64,000 bases of DNA from Bacteroidota bacterium (GTDB taxonomy: Bacteria; Bacteroidota; Bacteroidia; Flavobacteriales_D; Sanyastnellaceae). The notes beneath the pieces are model-generated. The model was not told where the DNA came from and searched no databases. It worked only from the letters and a program-made list of their open reading frames with translations. The stretch is taken from positions 58,175 to 122,174 of the forward strand of contig JAQBVN010000005.1 in NCBI GenBank assembly GCA_027622975.1. The letters run 5' to 3'. Both the position numbers and the translations under genes were made by a program. Below are positions 1-8,649 of the stretch, piece by piece. Numbering within the stretch: the stretch's first letter is position 1; the number at the start of each line of letters is the position of its first letter.

Positions 1-2399
1 CCTTCACCCACACCGAGGTCGATGCTTCCACAATCAAGGTCAAAGAAGGTCAACTCCGTAGCACATGCGCAAGCATTCAATGCCCAAGTACCAACGATGA
101 TGTTGCTCGATCCGTTGTGAGCCACGATGTTGCCTGAACCGCCCAAAGTGAGCGTGATTTGATCGGCCAACCCGAATGGCAGGTCGTTTGAACTGCAAGA
201 CGCACTCAAGAGCAATTCCATTCCGGCGAAACTCGAAGCATTTAAATCACATGTGGCATCTCCATTGCAGACGCCACAGGCGTCAGAACTGCCAATGCAA
301 TCGTCGACGTCATCGCAAATGCCATCAGCGTCGAGGTCTTGTTCGCACTCGCATTCGTTTTGACCCCCGCAAATGCCGCAATTGTCCAACTGGTTGCCAT
401 CACAATCGCAATCACCTTCAGGAATGTCTGAGCATCCGCAGTCGTAAATGGCGCCAAAGCCGTTGCAAACGCCACACGCATCGAGCACGCCGACGCAGTC
501 ATCGATGTCGTCGCAAATGCCATCGGCATCGGCATCCGCAGCACATCCACCTCCACAAATGCCAAGGGCATCAATTTGGTTGCCATCGCAGTCACAATCA
601 CCAGCGGGGATGTCAGCACATCCGCATGCGTAAATTTCACCTGGGCCGTTGCAGATGCCGCACGCGTCGAGCGTTCCGACGCAGTCATCTACGTCGTCGC
701 AAATGCCATCGGCATCAGCGTCAGCAGCACAATCGCCGCCACATACACCGAGGGCGTCCAGCTGGTTTCCATCGCAGTCGCAATCTCCTGCGGGGATGTC
801 AGCACATCCGCATGCGTAGATCTCACCTGGGCCGTTGCAGATACCGCAAGCGTCGAGCATTCCGACGCAGTCGTCCACGTCGTCGCAAATGTCATCGGCA
901 TCGGCGTCAGCAGCACAATCGCCGCCACATACGCCAAGGGCGTCCAACTGGTTGCCATCGCAGTCGCAATCTTCAGCAGGGATGTCAGCACATCCACATG
1001 CGTAAATTTCACCTGGGCCGTTGCAGATGCCGCATGCGTCGAGCGCACCCACGCAGTCGTCCACATCGTCGCAAATGCCATCGGCATCGGCGTCTGCCGA
1101 ACAGTCACCGCCGCATACACCGAGGGCGTCCAACTGGTTGCCATCGCAGTCGCAATCTCCTGCTGGGATGTCAGCACATCCACAGTCCAACACCGCACCG
1201 GGGCCGTTGCAAATTCCACATGCATCAAGGGTTCCGACGCAGTCGTCTACGTCGTCGCAAATGCCATCGGCATCGGCGTCAGCAGCACAATCGCCGCCAC
1301 ATACGCCGAGGGCGTCCAGCTCGTTGCCATCGCAGTCGCAATCTCCTGCGGGGATGTCAGTGCATCCGCATGCGTAAATTTCACCTGGGCCGTTGCAGAT
1401 GCCGCACGCGTCGAGCGCACCAACGCAGTCGTCCACATCGTCACAAATGCCATCGGCATCGTCGTCAGCGGCGCAATCGCCGCCGCACACACCGAGGGCA
1501 TCTTCGTTGATGCAATTGCCATCGCAATCGTAGTTCTCATCAGCGTAGGTGCATGAACCATCATCCACAGTTGCCTCCATGTTGAAGTTGCAAGCCGTTT
1601 CATCCATGCAACCTTCCACAACCACAACGTACTCGCAGTTTCCGCCATCGTAGACTGCTTCTGGATCGTAGTTCGTGGCTTCGGAATCCATGCATCCGAA
1701 ACAATCCGCGTAAGTGCAAATGGGAAGCACATCTCGCCACTCTTGCCCTTGATTTCCATTCATGAAGACTTGGATTTGAATTTGCCCGCTCATGATTCCT
1801 GCTGAGGTGAATTGTGCCACCAAAATTTTCAGGTCTTCACCGGCAAATGCTGCGTGTGTGCCTGCGGAAGCCAATCCGGGGAAAGGTGTAAACCATGCAC
1901 CGCCTGTTTGGTCATCCACAGTGATGTTGTTTCCACCACCGGGAACAAACTCCGTTGTGGCATCGATGTCACCCCACACGGTAGATGGATGTTGAGCCGC
2001 TGGAGTGGTTGAATCCATGGCACCGATGGTCAAGAAACTATCGTAAGCGAGGTCGGGGAAAACACCTAAAAACAAAGGGTTGATTCCCATCGCATTCCAA
2101 CCTGCATTCATGCCGTTGTTATACCATGTCCCTGTCGAAGATTCTAGAATCAACGGATTCTCCGAATCGCCCGAGCATGAGGACAAATAGTCCGCGGCAT
2201 CGAGACAATGAAGGTAAATGCGATAAGTGGCTTGTCCCGAAAGTTCACCACTTTCATGGTTGGTCAGTAGTTCGAGCTCGAGCCAGTACCCCTCCGGGGC
2301 TTCGGTGGTATAATTGACCGAAGACAAGGGATTGAATTGTGCCCAACTGAAGCTGAGACAACACATCATTGCCAAGGTCAAGGCGACAAGGTTTTTCAT
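1..2399 (-). CDS. Secreted Cys/Asp-rich repeat protein, 3' end cut by window edge
   Basis: My reading of the minus strand is open from the ATG at 2399 to the window edge (about 799 codons). It begins with a signal peptide (residues 1-21, ending SFSWAQ). Next comes a domain of roughly 210 residues with motifs SSCSGD, YDSFLTIGA and AGEDLKILVAQ that recurs in the protein at 60388-61398. Two short modules of the form CMDxxAxNYxxxAxxxxGxCxY follow, common in secreted proteins of marine Flavobacteriales. Then come six regular 62-residue repeats plus a degenerate seventh, rich in Cys, Asp and Gly with DADADGICDD-type segments resembling thrombospondin-3/EF-type calcium-binding loops. After the repeats the chain continues into a Gly/Ser/Asn-rich region before the edge. 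A T9SS C-terminal domain is expected beyond the edge but cannot be seen. Likely an extracellular or cell-surface calcium-binding protein; ligand unknown. Confidence 0.85.
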   Translation of the reverse strand, partial: MKNLVALTLAMMCCLSFSWAQFNPLSSVNYTTEAPEGYWLELELLTNHESGELSGQATYRIYLHCLDAADYLSSCSGDSENPLILESSTGTWYNNGMNAGWNAMGINPLFLGVFPDLAYDSFLTIGAMDSTTPAAQHPSTVWGDIDATTEFVPGGGNNITVDDQTGGAWFTPFPGLASAGTHAAFAGEDLKILVAQFTSAGIMSGQIQIQVFMNGNQGQEWRDVLPICTYADCFGCMDSEATNYDPEAVYDGGNCEYVVVVEGCMDETACNFNMEATVDDGSCTYADENYDCDGNCINEDALGVCGGDCAADDDADGICDDVDDCVGALDACGICNGPGEIYACGCTDIPAGDCDCDGNELDALGVCGGDCAADADADGICDDVDDCVGTLDACGICNGPGAVLDCGCADIPAGDCDCDGNQLDALGVCGGDCSADADADGICDDVDDCVGALDACGICNGPGEIYACGCADIPAEDCDCDGNQLDALGVCGGDCAADADADDICDDVDDCVGMLDACGICNGPGEIYACGCADIPAGDCDCDGNQLDALGVCGGDCAADADADGICDDVDDCVGTLDACGICNGPGEIYACGCADIPAGDCDCDGNQIDALGICGGGCAADADADGICDDIDDCVGVLDACGVCNGFGAIYDCGCSDIPEGDCDCDGNQLDNCGICGGQNECECEQDLDADGICDDVDDCIGSSDACGVCNGDATCDLNASSFAGMELLLSASCSSNDLPFGLADQITLTLGGSGNIVAHNGSSNIIVGTWALNACACATELTFFDLDCGSIDLGVGE
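300..1500 (-). repeat. Tandem 186-bp coding repeat (62 residues per unit)
   Basis: The same coding sequence recurs at an exact 186-bp spacing: equivalent positions are 505, 691, 877, 1063, 1249 and 1435, with a further degenerate copy 198 bp away at 307. Each unit encodes 62 residues containing DACGICNGPG, IPAGDCDCDGN and ICDDVDDCVG. The copies differ at scattered, largely silent positions, so this is an in-frame protein repeat that has been homogenised and not a CRISPR or non-coding satellite. Confidence 0.93.
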
Positions 2400-2769
2400 G
2401 GGAAAAATGGATTTGATAGGATGTAGATAGATTGATTCAGGCGTTGGGACCTTGAAGCAGATCGAGCGCTGTCCATGGATCTCCCATCGGAAATCTCGGC
2501 TGGTTAACTAGACATAATAAATCTCGCGTCTGCATGTTTCAGGTCTTTGGATGGCACATGATGCCACCGGCTAATATAGAACATAATCATGTGTAAACAA
2601 CTATTATGTGTTGTTTATCGAAAAATTATGTCATTTCATAGAGAAAGATGCGCCCTCCATCGAATGGTCATGAATAGCTGAAAACCAAATATTTGAATGA
2701 TATTTGGAGCCTCGGATGGCCCGTTGAAGTGTAAAGATTCTACAGCCGAGGTGAACGCCGTGAAAAACT
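2400..2769. promoter_or_regulatory. AT-rich intergenic region with clustered inverted 7-mers
   Basis: A 370-bp gap upstream of the secreted repeat protein and downstream of leuS contains no gene that I can support. It is much more AT-rich than its surroundings between about 2560 and 2700. The 7-mer ACATAAT occurs at 2512-2518 and 2581-2587, and its reverse complement ATTATGT at 2603-2609 and 2625-2631. An 8-bp stem, TAAACAAC (2594-2601) with GTTGTTTA (2610-2617), encloses one of these copies in its loop. This is a plausible promoter or operator region for the minus-strand gene starting at 2399, but no exact TAnnTTTG box was found on that strand. Confidence 0.45.
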
Positions 2770-5592
2770 TCAGGCAACCACGTTGACGATCCTGCCAGGG
2801 ACCACGATGACTTTGCGAATGTCTTTTCCTGCCAATTGTGCTGCTGTTCGCTCGTCCTGTCGCACAGAAGCTTCTACCTCCTGGGCCGAAAGTGAGGCGG
2901 ACAAAGCGAGTTGGAACCGGACCTTGCCATTGAAAGAGACAGGGTACGTGATTTGGTCTTCTGTCAAATAGCTCTGAAGAGCTTCAGGCCAAGTGGCATC
3001 CAGCACAGAGCCAGGGCCTTTGGAGGCAGCCCACAACTCTTCGGCGAGGTGAGGTGCATAGGGGCTCAACAACACCGCCAAAGGCTGCAAGGCATCCCGG
3101 CCCAAATTGGTGTTGAGTGCACCCAGGTCATTGACTGCAATCATCAAGGCGCTGACCACCGTGTTGAAGGCGTGACGATCGAGGTCATCCGTGACTTTGG
3201 CAATGGCCTTGTGGACAATGCGAAGGGCTTCTTCGGAGGATTTCTCTGGCAAGTCGGCGTTGTCACCGGTATACAGGCGGTGGATCTTGCGCAAGAAGTT
3301 GTGCACGCCACTGATTCCTTGCGTATCCCAAGGTTTGTGCTGGGTCAGTGGTCCCAGGAACATTTCGTAGCAGCGAAGGGTATCGGCGCCGTATCGTTCC
3401 ACGAGGTCATCGGGGGTTTGGACATTGTACTTCGACTTGGACATCTTCTCGACTTCGTGGCCACAGATGTAGGTGCCGTCATCTTCGAGGATGAAGTCGG
3501 CGTCGGCGAATTCAGTCCGCCACGCGCGGAAGCCTTCCAAGTCGAGTTTGTCGTTCTCCACGAGGTTGATGTCGACGTGGAGCCTTTGGGTATGATGGTC
3601 CTTGCGTTGCGAAGCCGTCACGAACGTGTTTGTGCCTTGGATGCGGTAGACAAAGTTGGATCGCCCAAGAATCATTCCTTGGTTAATCATGGATTTGAAA
3701 GGTTCGTCAAATCCGATGTATCCTCTGTCGCATAAGAATTTGGTCCAAAAACGAGAGTACAACAAGTGACCTGTGGTGTGCTCTGCCCCGCCTACGTATA
3801 GATCCACTTGGCCCCAATAATCACTTTTTTCACGGTCGCAAAACGTCACATTGTTGTGAGGATCCATGTAGCGCAGGAAGTACCAGCTGCTTCCAGCCCA
3901 TCCGGGCATGGTGTTCGTTTCCATGGCGTCTCCTCGAAACACGGGCCAGTCCTCCCGAGAGGCTCGTGCCAGGGGAGGCTCTCCGTCTTCGGTGGGGAGG
4001 TAGGCGTCCACTTGGGGGAGTGTCACGGTGGCGTCTGTAATGCGCTTTGGAATACCACCCTCATACATGATGGGGAAGGGTTCTCCCCAATAACGTTGCC
4101 GACTGAAGACCGCATCACGGATGCGGTAGTTCCTTTTTCTCGCACCACAGCCATGGGTTTCGACCCACTCGATGGCGCGCGACAGAGCATCCACAGCACG
4201 CAGCCCATTCCATTCTCCGCTGTTGCATAGCGTGGCGTTCTTGTCTGTGCATGCCGCTTCATTCGTGTCCACGCCTTCGAAGATGGCGGGAATGGGGAGG
4301 TCGAAATGCTTGGCAAACCGCCAATCGCGTTCGTCGCCAGCGGGCACTGCCATGATGGCCCCCGTGCCGTAACCAGCGAGAACGTAATCGGCGATCCAAA
4401 CCGGGACAAGTGCACCCGTCAAGGGATGGATGACCTGCCCTCCAGTGAATACACCAGAAATGGACTTGTCCCCTTGGCGGTCGCGCTCAGATTTCATGCC
4501 TGCGGCTTCGATGTAGGCATCGACATCCGCGCGACAGGCTTCAGTGGTCAGGGACTCGACCAAAGTGTGCTCGGGAGCCAAAACCATGAAGGCCACGCCA
4601 TGCAGCGTATCGGGACGCGTTGTGAAGACTTCCACCTCGGCACCAGAAGGGTCCGGCTGACCATCGCGGTTTGCAACGGCAAATCGAACAGAGGCCCCCT
4701 CTGACCGACCGATCCAATGGCGTTGGGCTTCTTTGACGCTGTCAGTCCATTCAAGATGATCCAAGCTGTTCAGGAGTCGGTCAGCATAGGCTGTGATGCG
4801 CATCATCCACTGACGCATGGTCTTTTTCACCACAGGGTGACCTCCGCGTTCGCTGAGACCATCCTTGACCTCATCGTTGGCCAGCACAGTGCCGAGAGCA
4901 GGACACCAATTCACCTCGCTGTCGGCGAGGTATGCGATGCGAAAACACATGAGCAGTTCTTGCCGTTCTGCCATGTTCATGCTGTCCCAGTCGGTGGCCG
5001 TGAACGAACCGTCGAAATGGGCTCCAAAGTGCGGGAATGAAAGACCTTGCCACCATTGCTCATGGCAGGCGGGGTGGACGTTGAAATTGCCATTCTCTGA
5101 AAAGGCGGACTCCAGTTCCGATATGGGACGTGCTCGTTGAGCCTGGGTGTCGTACCAACTCTCAAAGAGCTCCCCAAAAATCCACTGTGTCCAGCGGTAG
5201 TAGGAGGGGTCGCTGGTTCTCACCTCACGCGACCAATCGTAGCAAAATCCGAGTTGCTCAAGTTGGTCCCGATATCGGTTGATGTTTTCTTCGGTGGTGA
5301 TGGCCGGATGCTGTCCCGTTTGGATGGCGTATTGTTCAGCCGGAAGTCCAAAGCTGTCATACCCCATCGGATGAAGTACGTTGTATCCTTTGTGGCGCTT
5401 GTACCTGGCAAAAACGTCGGATGCGATGTATCCCAAGGGGTGACCCACGTGCAAACCTGCGCCAGAGGGGTAGGGGAACATGTCCAGCACGTAGAATTTG
5501 GGTCGCTCGGAATCTTCGGTGACCTTGTAGGCCTCGGTCTCCTTCCACTTGCGCTGCCACGTGGCTTCAATCGCCCGAAAATCGTAGTCCAT
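2770..5592 (-). CDS. leuS: Leucyl-tRNA synthetase
   Basis: Class I aminoacyl-tRNA synthetase that charges tRNA-Leu in the cytoplasm. The HIGH signature appears as HVGH at residues 48-51 within PYPSGAGLHVGHPLGY, and the KMSKS loop is intact at residues 716-720. Between them lies a long editing (CP1) domain containing TTRPDTLHG and MAVPAGDERD motifs. At 940 residues it is longer than the roughly 860-residue E. coli enzyme, as is usual in Bacteroidota. The ATG at 5592 is preceded, four bases upstream, by the box TAACTTTG, which supports this start and suggests a leaderless mRNA. The gene stands alone, divergent from the deacetylase gene. Confidence 0.98.
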   Translation of the reverse strand: MDYDFRAIEATWQRKWKETEAYKVTEDSERPKFYVLDMFPYPSGAGLHVGHPLGYIASDVFARYKRHKGYNVLHPMGYDSFGLPAEQYAIQTGQHPAITTEENINRYRDQLEQLGFCYDWSREVRTSDPSYYRWTQWIFGELFESWYDTQAQRARPISELESAFSENGNFNVHPACHEQWWQGLSFPHFGAHFDGSFTATDWDSMNMAERQELLMCFRIAYLADSEVNWCPALGTVLANDEVKDGLSERGGHPVVKKTMRQWMMRITAYADRLLNSLDHLEWTDSVKEAQRHWIGRSEGASVRFAVANRDGQPDPSGAEVEVFTTRPDTLHGVAFMVLAPEHTLVESLTTEACRADVDAYIEAAGMKSERDRQGDKSISGVFTGGQVIHPLTGALVPVWIADYVLAGYGTGAIMAVPAGDERDWRFAKHFDLPIPAIFEGVDTNEAACTDKNATLCNSGEWNGLRAVDALSRAIEWVETHGCGARKRNYRIRDAVFSRQRYWGEPFPIMYEGGIPKRITDATVTLPQVDAYLPTEDGEPPLARASREDWPVFRGDAMETNTMPGWAGSSWYFLRYMDPHNNVTFCDREKSDYWGQVDLYVGGAEHTTGHLLYSRFWTKFLCDRGYIGFDEPFKSMINQGMILGRSNFVYRIQGTNTFVTASQRKDHHTQRLHVDINLVENDKLDLEGFRAWRTEFADADFILEDDGTYICGHEVEKMSKSKYNVQTPDDLVERYGADTLRCYEMFLGPLTQHKPWDTQGISGVHNFLRKIHRLYTGDNADLPEKSSEEALRIVHKAIAKVTDDLDRHAFNTVVSALMIAVNDLGALNTNLGRDALQPLAVLLSPYAPHLAEELWAASKGPGSVLDATWPEALQSYLTEDQITYPVSFNGKVRFQLALSASLSAQEVEASVRQDERTAAQLAGKDIRKVIVVPGRIVNVVA

Positions 5593-5596
5593 GAGG

Positions 5597-5604
5597 CAAA
5601 GTTA
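5597..5604 (-). promoter_or_regulatory. TAnnTTTG box of leuS
   Basis: On the minus strand this reads TAACTTTG and is separated from the leuS ATG by only four bases (CCTC). It matches the Bacteroidota -7 element TAnnTTTG. No clear -33 TTG was seen. Confidence 0.6.
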
Positions 5605-5630
5605 ACTTCAGGGGTCGACCTTCGCGTACG

Positions 5631-6350
5631 ATGCGCGCGTTGAAATCATACGGAATGAATCGAAGGACTTCCAGCATTGTGTGGCCTGCGCACATCCCCC
5701 GATGGATTCATCCGACGTTCCAATTGTTGTGGCCCGGGACTTTGTGGTCTGTGACGGACTCACCTCACGTGCACCTCACCTTTGACGATGGACCTCACCC
5801 GGACATCACACCCTGGGTCCTTGATTGTTTGAAGGACCACGAGGCCAAGGCCACCTTTTTTGTGGTGGGTCAACAAATCGCGCGTCAACCGGATGTGGTG
5901 AGGCGCATTGTGGCCGAGGGTCACGGCCTGGGTGCCCATTCGATGAGCCACGAGAATGGCTGGAAAACATCGAACGATCACTACGTCCACTCGGCCACCA
6001 TGTCGCGTTCGCTCGTTCAGGAGTTTCTTTCACCTCGAATGGCTGAACGGGGAGTCATGTTCCGCCCTCCCTACGGCAAACTCACGCGACGCCAGGCGCA
6101 AGCCTTGGCGCCTCACGGACCCATCGTGATGTGGGATGTTCTGGGGGGAGACTATGCGGGTTCCCATGCAGAACGCGGTTGGCATCAAGTCCTTCACCGA
6201 GTCAAAAGGCACACCCGTCCAGGAAGTCTTGTGGTGCTCCATGACAGCCCCAAATGTGCGCACGTCGTCAAAAGGGTTCTGCCGTCATACCTTTCATGGT
6301 TGCACGAGCAAGGCTGGAACAGCCGAGCACTCAGTCCCAAGCAGTACTGA
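5631..6350 (+). CDS. Polysaccharide deacetylase (NodB-homology, CE4)
   Basis: Carbohydrate esterase family 4 protein that would remove N-acetyl groups from a glycan such as peptidoglycan or an exopolysaccharide. The five CE4 motifs are visible: TFDDGPHP (residues 50-57, catalytic Asp plus metal-binding Asp), the His pair H103/H107 in HSMSH, RPPYG (145-149), the MWDVLGGDY segment (about 167-175) and LHDS (203-206). No convincing signal peptide or membrane anchor is seen in the first 40 residues, although a short hydrophobic stretch around residues 28-39 could be one. The start is uncertain: ATG at 5631 gives 239 residues, and ATG at 5655 gives 231. It is divergent from leuS and convergent with the DUF349 gene. 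Confidence 0.9.
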   Translation: MRALKSYGMNRRTSSIVWPAHIPRWIHPTFQLLWPGTLWSVTDSPHVHLTFDDGPHPDITPWVLDCLKDHEAKATFFVVGQQIARQPDVVRRIVAEGHGLGAHSMSHENGWKTSNDHYVHSATMSRSLVQEFLSPRMAERGVMFRPPYGKLTRRQAQALAPHGPIVMWDVLGGDYAGSHAERGWHQVLHRVKRHTRPGSLVVLHDSPKCAHVVKRVLPSYLSWLHEQGWNSRALSPKQY

Positions 6351-6374
6351 TTGTATCAGGCAGTGATTGTATCA
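6348..6374. repeat. Direct repeat carrying both convergent stop codons
   Basis: TGATTGTATCA occurs at 6348-6358 and again at 6364-6374, a 16-bp period. The first copy supplies the TGA of the deacetylase gene, and the second, read on the minus strand, supplies the TGA of the DUF349 gene. Each copy is itself nearly palindromic (TGAT...ATCA). Confidence 0.8.
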
Positions 6375-8069
6375 CGCGTCCGTCGCTTCGCGAAGGATCT
6401 TGAGTTTGGCCTTGATTTCGTCAATTTCTCGGTGATAGTCCTTGATGGTTTTCAAGGCTTGGTCGCGAATGGAATCCGCTCCTTTGCCCGTGAATCGCTC
6501 CATGTTCTCTTCGGTGGACACAATGCGCTGCTGAAGTCGGGTGATCTTTTCCCGCAAGATGTTTTGTTCGCGGCGCATGTCTCGATTGTCTCCTGAGGCC
6601 AATTGCTCAGCGCGCTTTGTATACGACTGCACGCTGCGTTCTGAGCGTTGCACGCTCAAGGCGTCATAATGACGATCCATGGCTGTCCGGAACCGCGACA
6701 TGATGTCGTCCAAGTTGCGTCTTGGGATGAAGCCGACCGCATTCCATTCTGAAGAGAAAGACTTCAATTTGTCCAGGTCTTCCCCACGATTGCCCGTCAA
6801 GACGTACGCCTCAATGGTCTTCAAAAGGGCTTCTTTTTCAACGAGGTTGGCCTTTTCCTCCTTGTCCCGATCGGCGAATTGCGCCTTTTTGGCTTTGAAA
6901 AACGCGTCCTGTGCGGCGCGGAACTTGCGCCACAACCGATGCTCATCGCCTGGGGCACATGGGCCGGCAGTCTTCCACGCTTCCTGAAGTCGAACCATGG
7001 CCTCTGTGGTGGACTTCCATTCTGTGCTGTTCTGAAGCCCCTCGGCCTCTTCAATCAGCTTCATTTTCTTGTCTCGGCTCACTTTTCCAGAAGCCTTGAC
7101 CCTGTCGTAATGCACCTGTTTGCGTTCGAAGAACACGTCTGCGGCTTCTCGGAATTGGGCCCAAAGCCCTTCATTGTGCTCTTTGCCGGCGAATCCTGTC
7201 TTTTTCCAGGTGGATTGCAATTCGACGACCTCTTGGGTGGCGGATTGCCAGCCTTTGTGGTCGTTGATGTCCCTGGTGAGCACTTCTTGCAGCGCGGCAA
7301 TCAAAGCCTCTTTTTCTGCTCGATGAACCTCGAATTGCTCACGAATGCCATCGTAGTAGGTTTTGACTGCATCGAAGGTCTCGCGGGTAAGACCAAAAAA
7401 CGAATCTGCCAATTCTTGGTACGTCTCACGGGGCGAAGGACCAATGTCAAACCATTGTTTTTGGAGCGAGCGGGCCAGATTTTCTCGTTCCTTGAGGTCT
7501 TCGATGCCGGAGAGGTGTTGCGCTTGATCAATCAACTCTTGCTTCTTCTTGAGGTTGACCTGCAGGTCATGGTCTTGAAGTTGCTTGTAAATGTTGATGT
7601 TGTAGAAGAACTCATCACGCAACCTGTGGTACTCGTCGTGAACCTCTTTGTAGCAATCTCCAGGCACATCGCCCACAGCTTCCCATTTCTCACGAATCTC
7701 GTTGAATCGGGCAAACGCTGAACCGATGTTTTCTTCCTCTTGAATGGTCGTGCGCAAGTCTTGAATCAAGGTGAGCTTCACCTCCAAGTTGGCGCGTTGC
7801 TCTTCGGCAATGCGCTGACGCCACACCTTTTCCCGAGTTTTAAAGGTTTCCAACAACTCGTTGAAGGCGATCTCTTCAGGGCTGGGCTGAAAGACAAACT
7901 TTTCGTCTGGATCGTGATCGGCTTCTGCCCAAGCTTCTCTTTGGTTTCGGAAATCGTCTTGAATGAGGGTTCGGAACGATTCGATCTCACTGCGCACATC
8001 CTTGCGGATGGCCTCCAGATCCTCGTTGGCGAGGAGCGCCTGGATACGTTGCAAAATGTCTGACCGCAT
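6372..8069 (-). CDS. DUF349 repeat protein
   Basis: Predicted 565-residue, highly charged and helical cytoplasmic protein. I count five DUF349 modules, each with a Trp followed by a turn and a helix. Their cores read EKWEAVGDVPG, KQWFDIGPSPR, STWKKTGFAGKE, EAWKTAGPCAP and SEWNAVGFIPR. The C-terminus is a coiled coil (REKITRLQQRIVSTEENMERF). The frame is open further upstream to 8222, but I chose ATG 8069 (MRSDILQRIQ) because residues before it look non-coding and would overlap recX. DUF349 proteins are frequent in Bacteroidota; their molecular role is not established. Convergent with the deacetylase and divergent from recX. Confidence 0.9.
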   Translation of the reverse strand: MRSDILQRIQALLANEDLEAIRKDVRSEIESFRTLIQDDFRNQREAWAEADHDPDEKFVFQPSPEEIAFNELLETFKTREKVWRQRIAEEQRANLEVKLTLIQDLRTTIQEEENIGSAFARFNEIREKWEAVGDVPGDCYKEVHDEYHRLRDEFFYNINIYKQLQDHDLQVNLKKKQELIDQAQHLSGIEDLKERENLARSLQKQWFDIGPSPRETYQELADSFFGLTRETFDAVKTYYDGIREQFEVHRAEKEALIAALQEVLTRDINDHKGWQSATQEVVELQSTWKKTGFAGKEHNEGLWAQFREAADVFFERKQVHYDRVKASGKVSRDKKMKLIEEAEGLQNSTEWKSTTEAMVRLQEAWKTAGPCAPGDEHRLWRKFRAAQDAFFKAKKAQFADRDKEEKANLVEKEALLKTIEAYVLTGNRGEDLDKLKSFSSEWNAVGFIPRRNLDDIMSRFRTAMDRHYDALSVQRSERSVQSYTKRAEQLASGDNRDMRREQNILREKITRLQQRIVSTEENMERFTGKGADSIRDQALKTIKDYHREIDEIKAKLKILREATDA

Positions 8070-8138
8070 GGCGGCAAATTTGTTTGTTAGTTGAGATGCA
8101 AAATACGTCATTTTTGCGGGAAACACCTGATTTTTTTC

Positions 8139-8633
8139 ATGGAATTCCACCCCCAATTTGAGTCTCAAACCTTGGTTGCGCGTATGCAGAAGTGGTGCTC
8201 CTTGCGCGATCGATCGCGTCAAGAGGCCCAGGCCAAACTTGAATCCATGCTCTCCGAGAACGCGGAGATCGGTGGGACGAACAGATCAAAAGCGGATTGG
8301 GTGGAGGAGGTCTTGATTGGGTTGGAGCGCTCCGATTTTCTCGATGATCGACGTTGCGCGGAGTCCTATGTGCGTGCCCATCATGTGCAGAAGCGTTGGG
8401 GGCCGCTCAAGATCCGAGAGGGTTTGAGGAGCCGGGGGATTTCTCAGTCTTTGTCGGAGGCAGCCTTGTCGGAGGTGCCTACGACCGAATGGCTGGAAAG
8501 CGCTGTGGAGTTGTTGCGGAGACGTCAACCTGAATTGACCACCCACCGAGAACGAACCCTTCGATGGCTTCTCTCTCGGGGGTTTCCCTCTTCAGTTGTT
8601 TGGCAGGCGGTCGAAGAGGTTCTTGAGGCTTGA
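8139..8633 (+). CDS. recX: RecX family regulatory protein
   Basis: Small helical protein (164 residues from ATG 8139) matching RecX, a modulator of RecA filament assembly. Recognisable segments are [42 protein letters not shown] and the final [11 protein letters not shown], which give the three-helix repeat pattern of the family. The frame is also open from 8091, but those residues do not look like RecX, so the later ATG is preferred. It is followed after 16 bp by prfB, which has its own promoter-like box. recA itself is not in the window. Confidence 0.85.
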   Translation: MEFHPQFESQTLVARMQKWCSLRDRSRQEAQAKLESMLSENAEIGGTNRSKADWVEEVLIGLERSDFLDDRRCAESYVRAHHVQKRWGPLKIREGLRSRGISQSLSEAALSEVPTTEWLESAVELLRRRQPELTTHRERTLRWLLSRGFPSSVVWQAVEEVLEA

Positions 8634-8637
8634 GTCC

Positions 8638-8645
8638 TACTTTTG
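8638..8645 (+). promoter_or_regulatory. TAnnTTTG box of prfB
   Basis: TACTTTTG, four bases (CCCC) before the prfB ATG at 8650. It matches the Bacteroidota -7 consensus exactly and supports the prfB start used here. Confidence 0.65.
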
Positions 8646-8649
8646 CCCC

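Noticed and set aside
300..1500. CRISPR-like regular repeats
   Set aside because: The unit is 186 bp, contiguous and translates in one frame to a 62-residue protein repeat, with no short repeats separated by unique spacers.
176..1510. A long plus-strand frame rich in Arg, His, Cys and Arg-His repeats through the repeat region
   Set aside because: It is the antisense shadow of the 62-residue repeat protein; its composition is low-complexity and it follows the repeat period.
4023..5177. Additional open frames on both strands inside leuS
   Set aside because: They are all antisense or out-of-frame to a well-supported synthetase and show no recognisable domains.
8070..8222. Longer N-terminus of the DUF349 protein
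   Set aside because: The extra residues overlap recX, do not resemble the family and the ATG at 8069 gives a sensible start.
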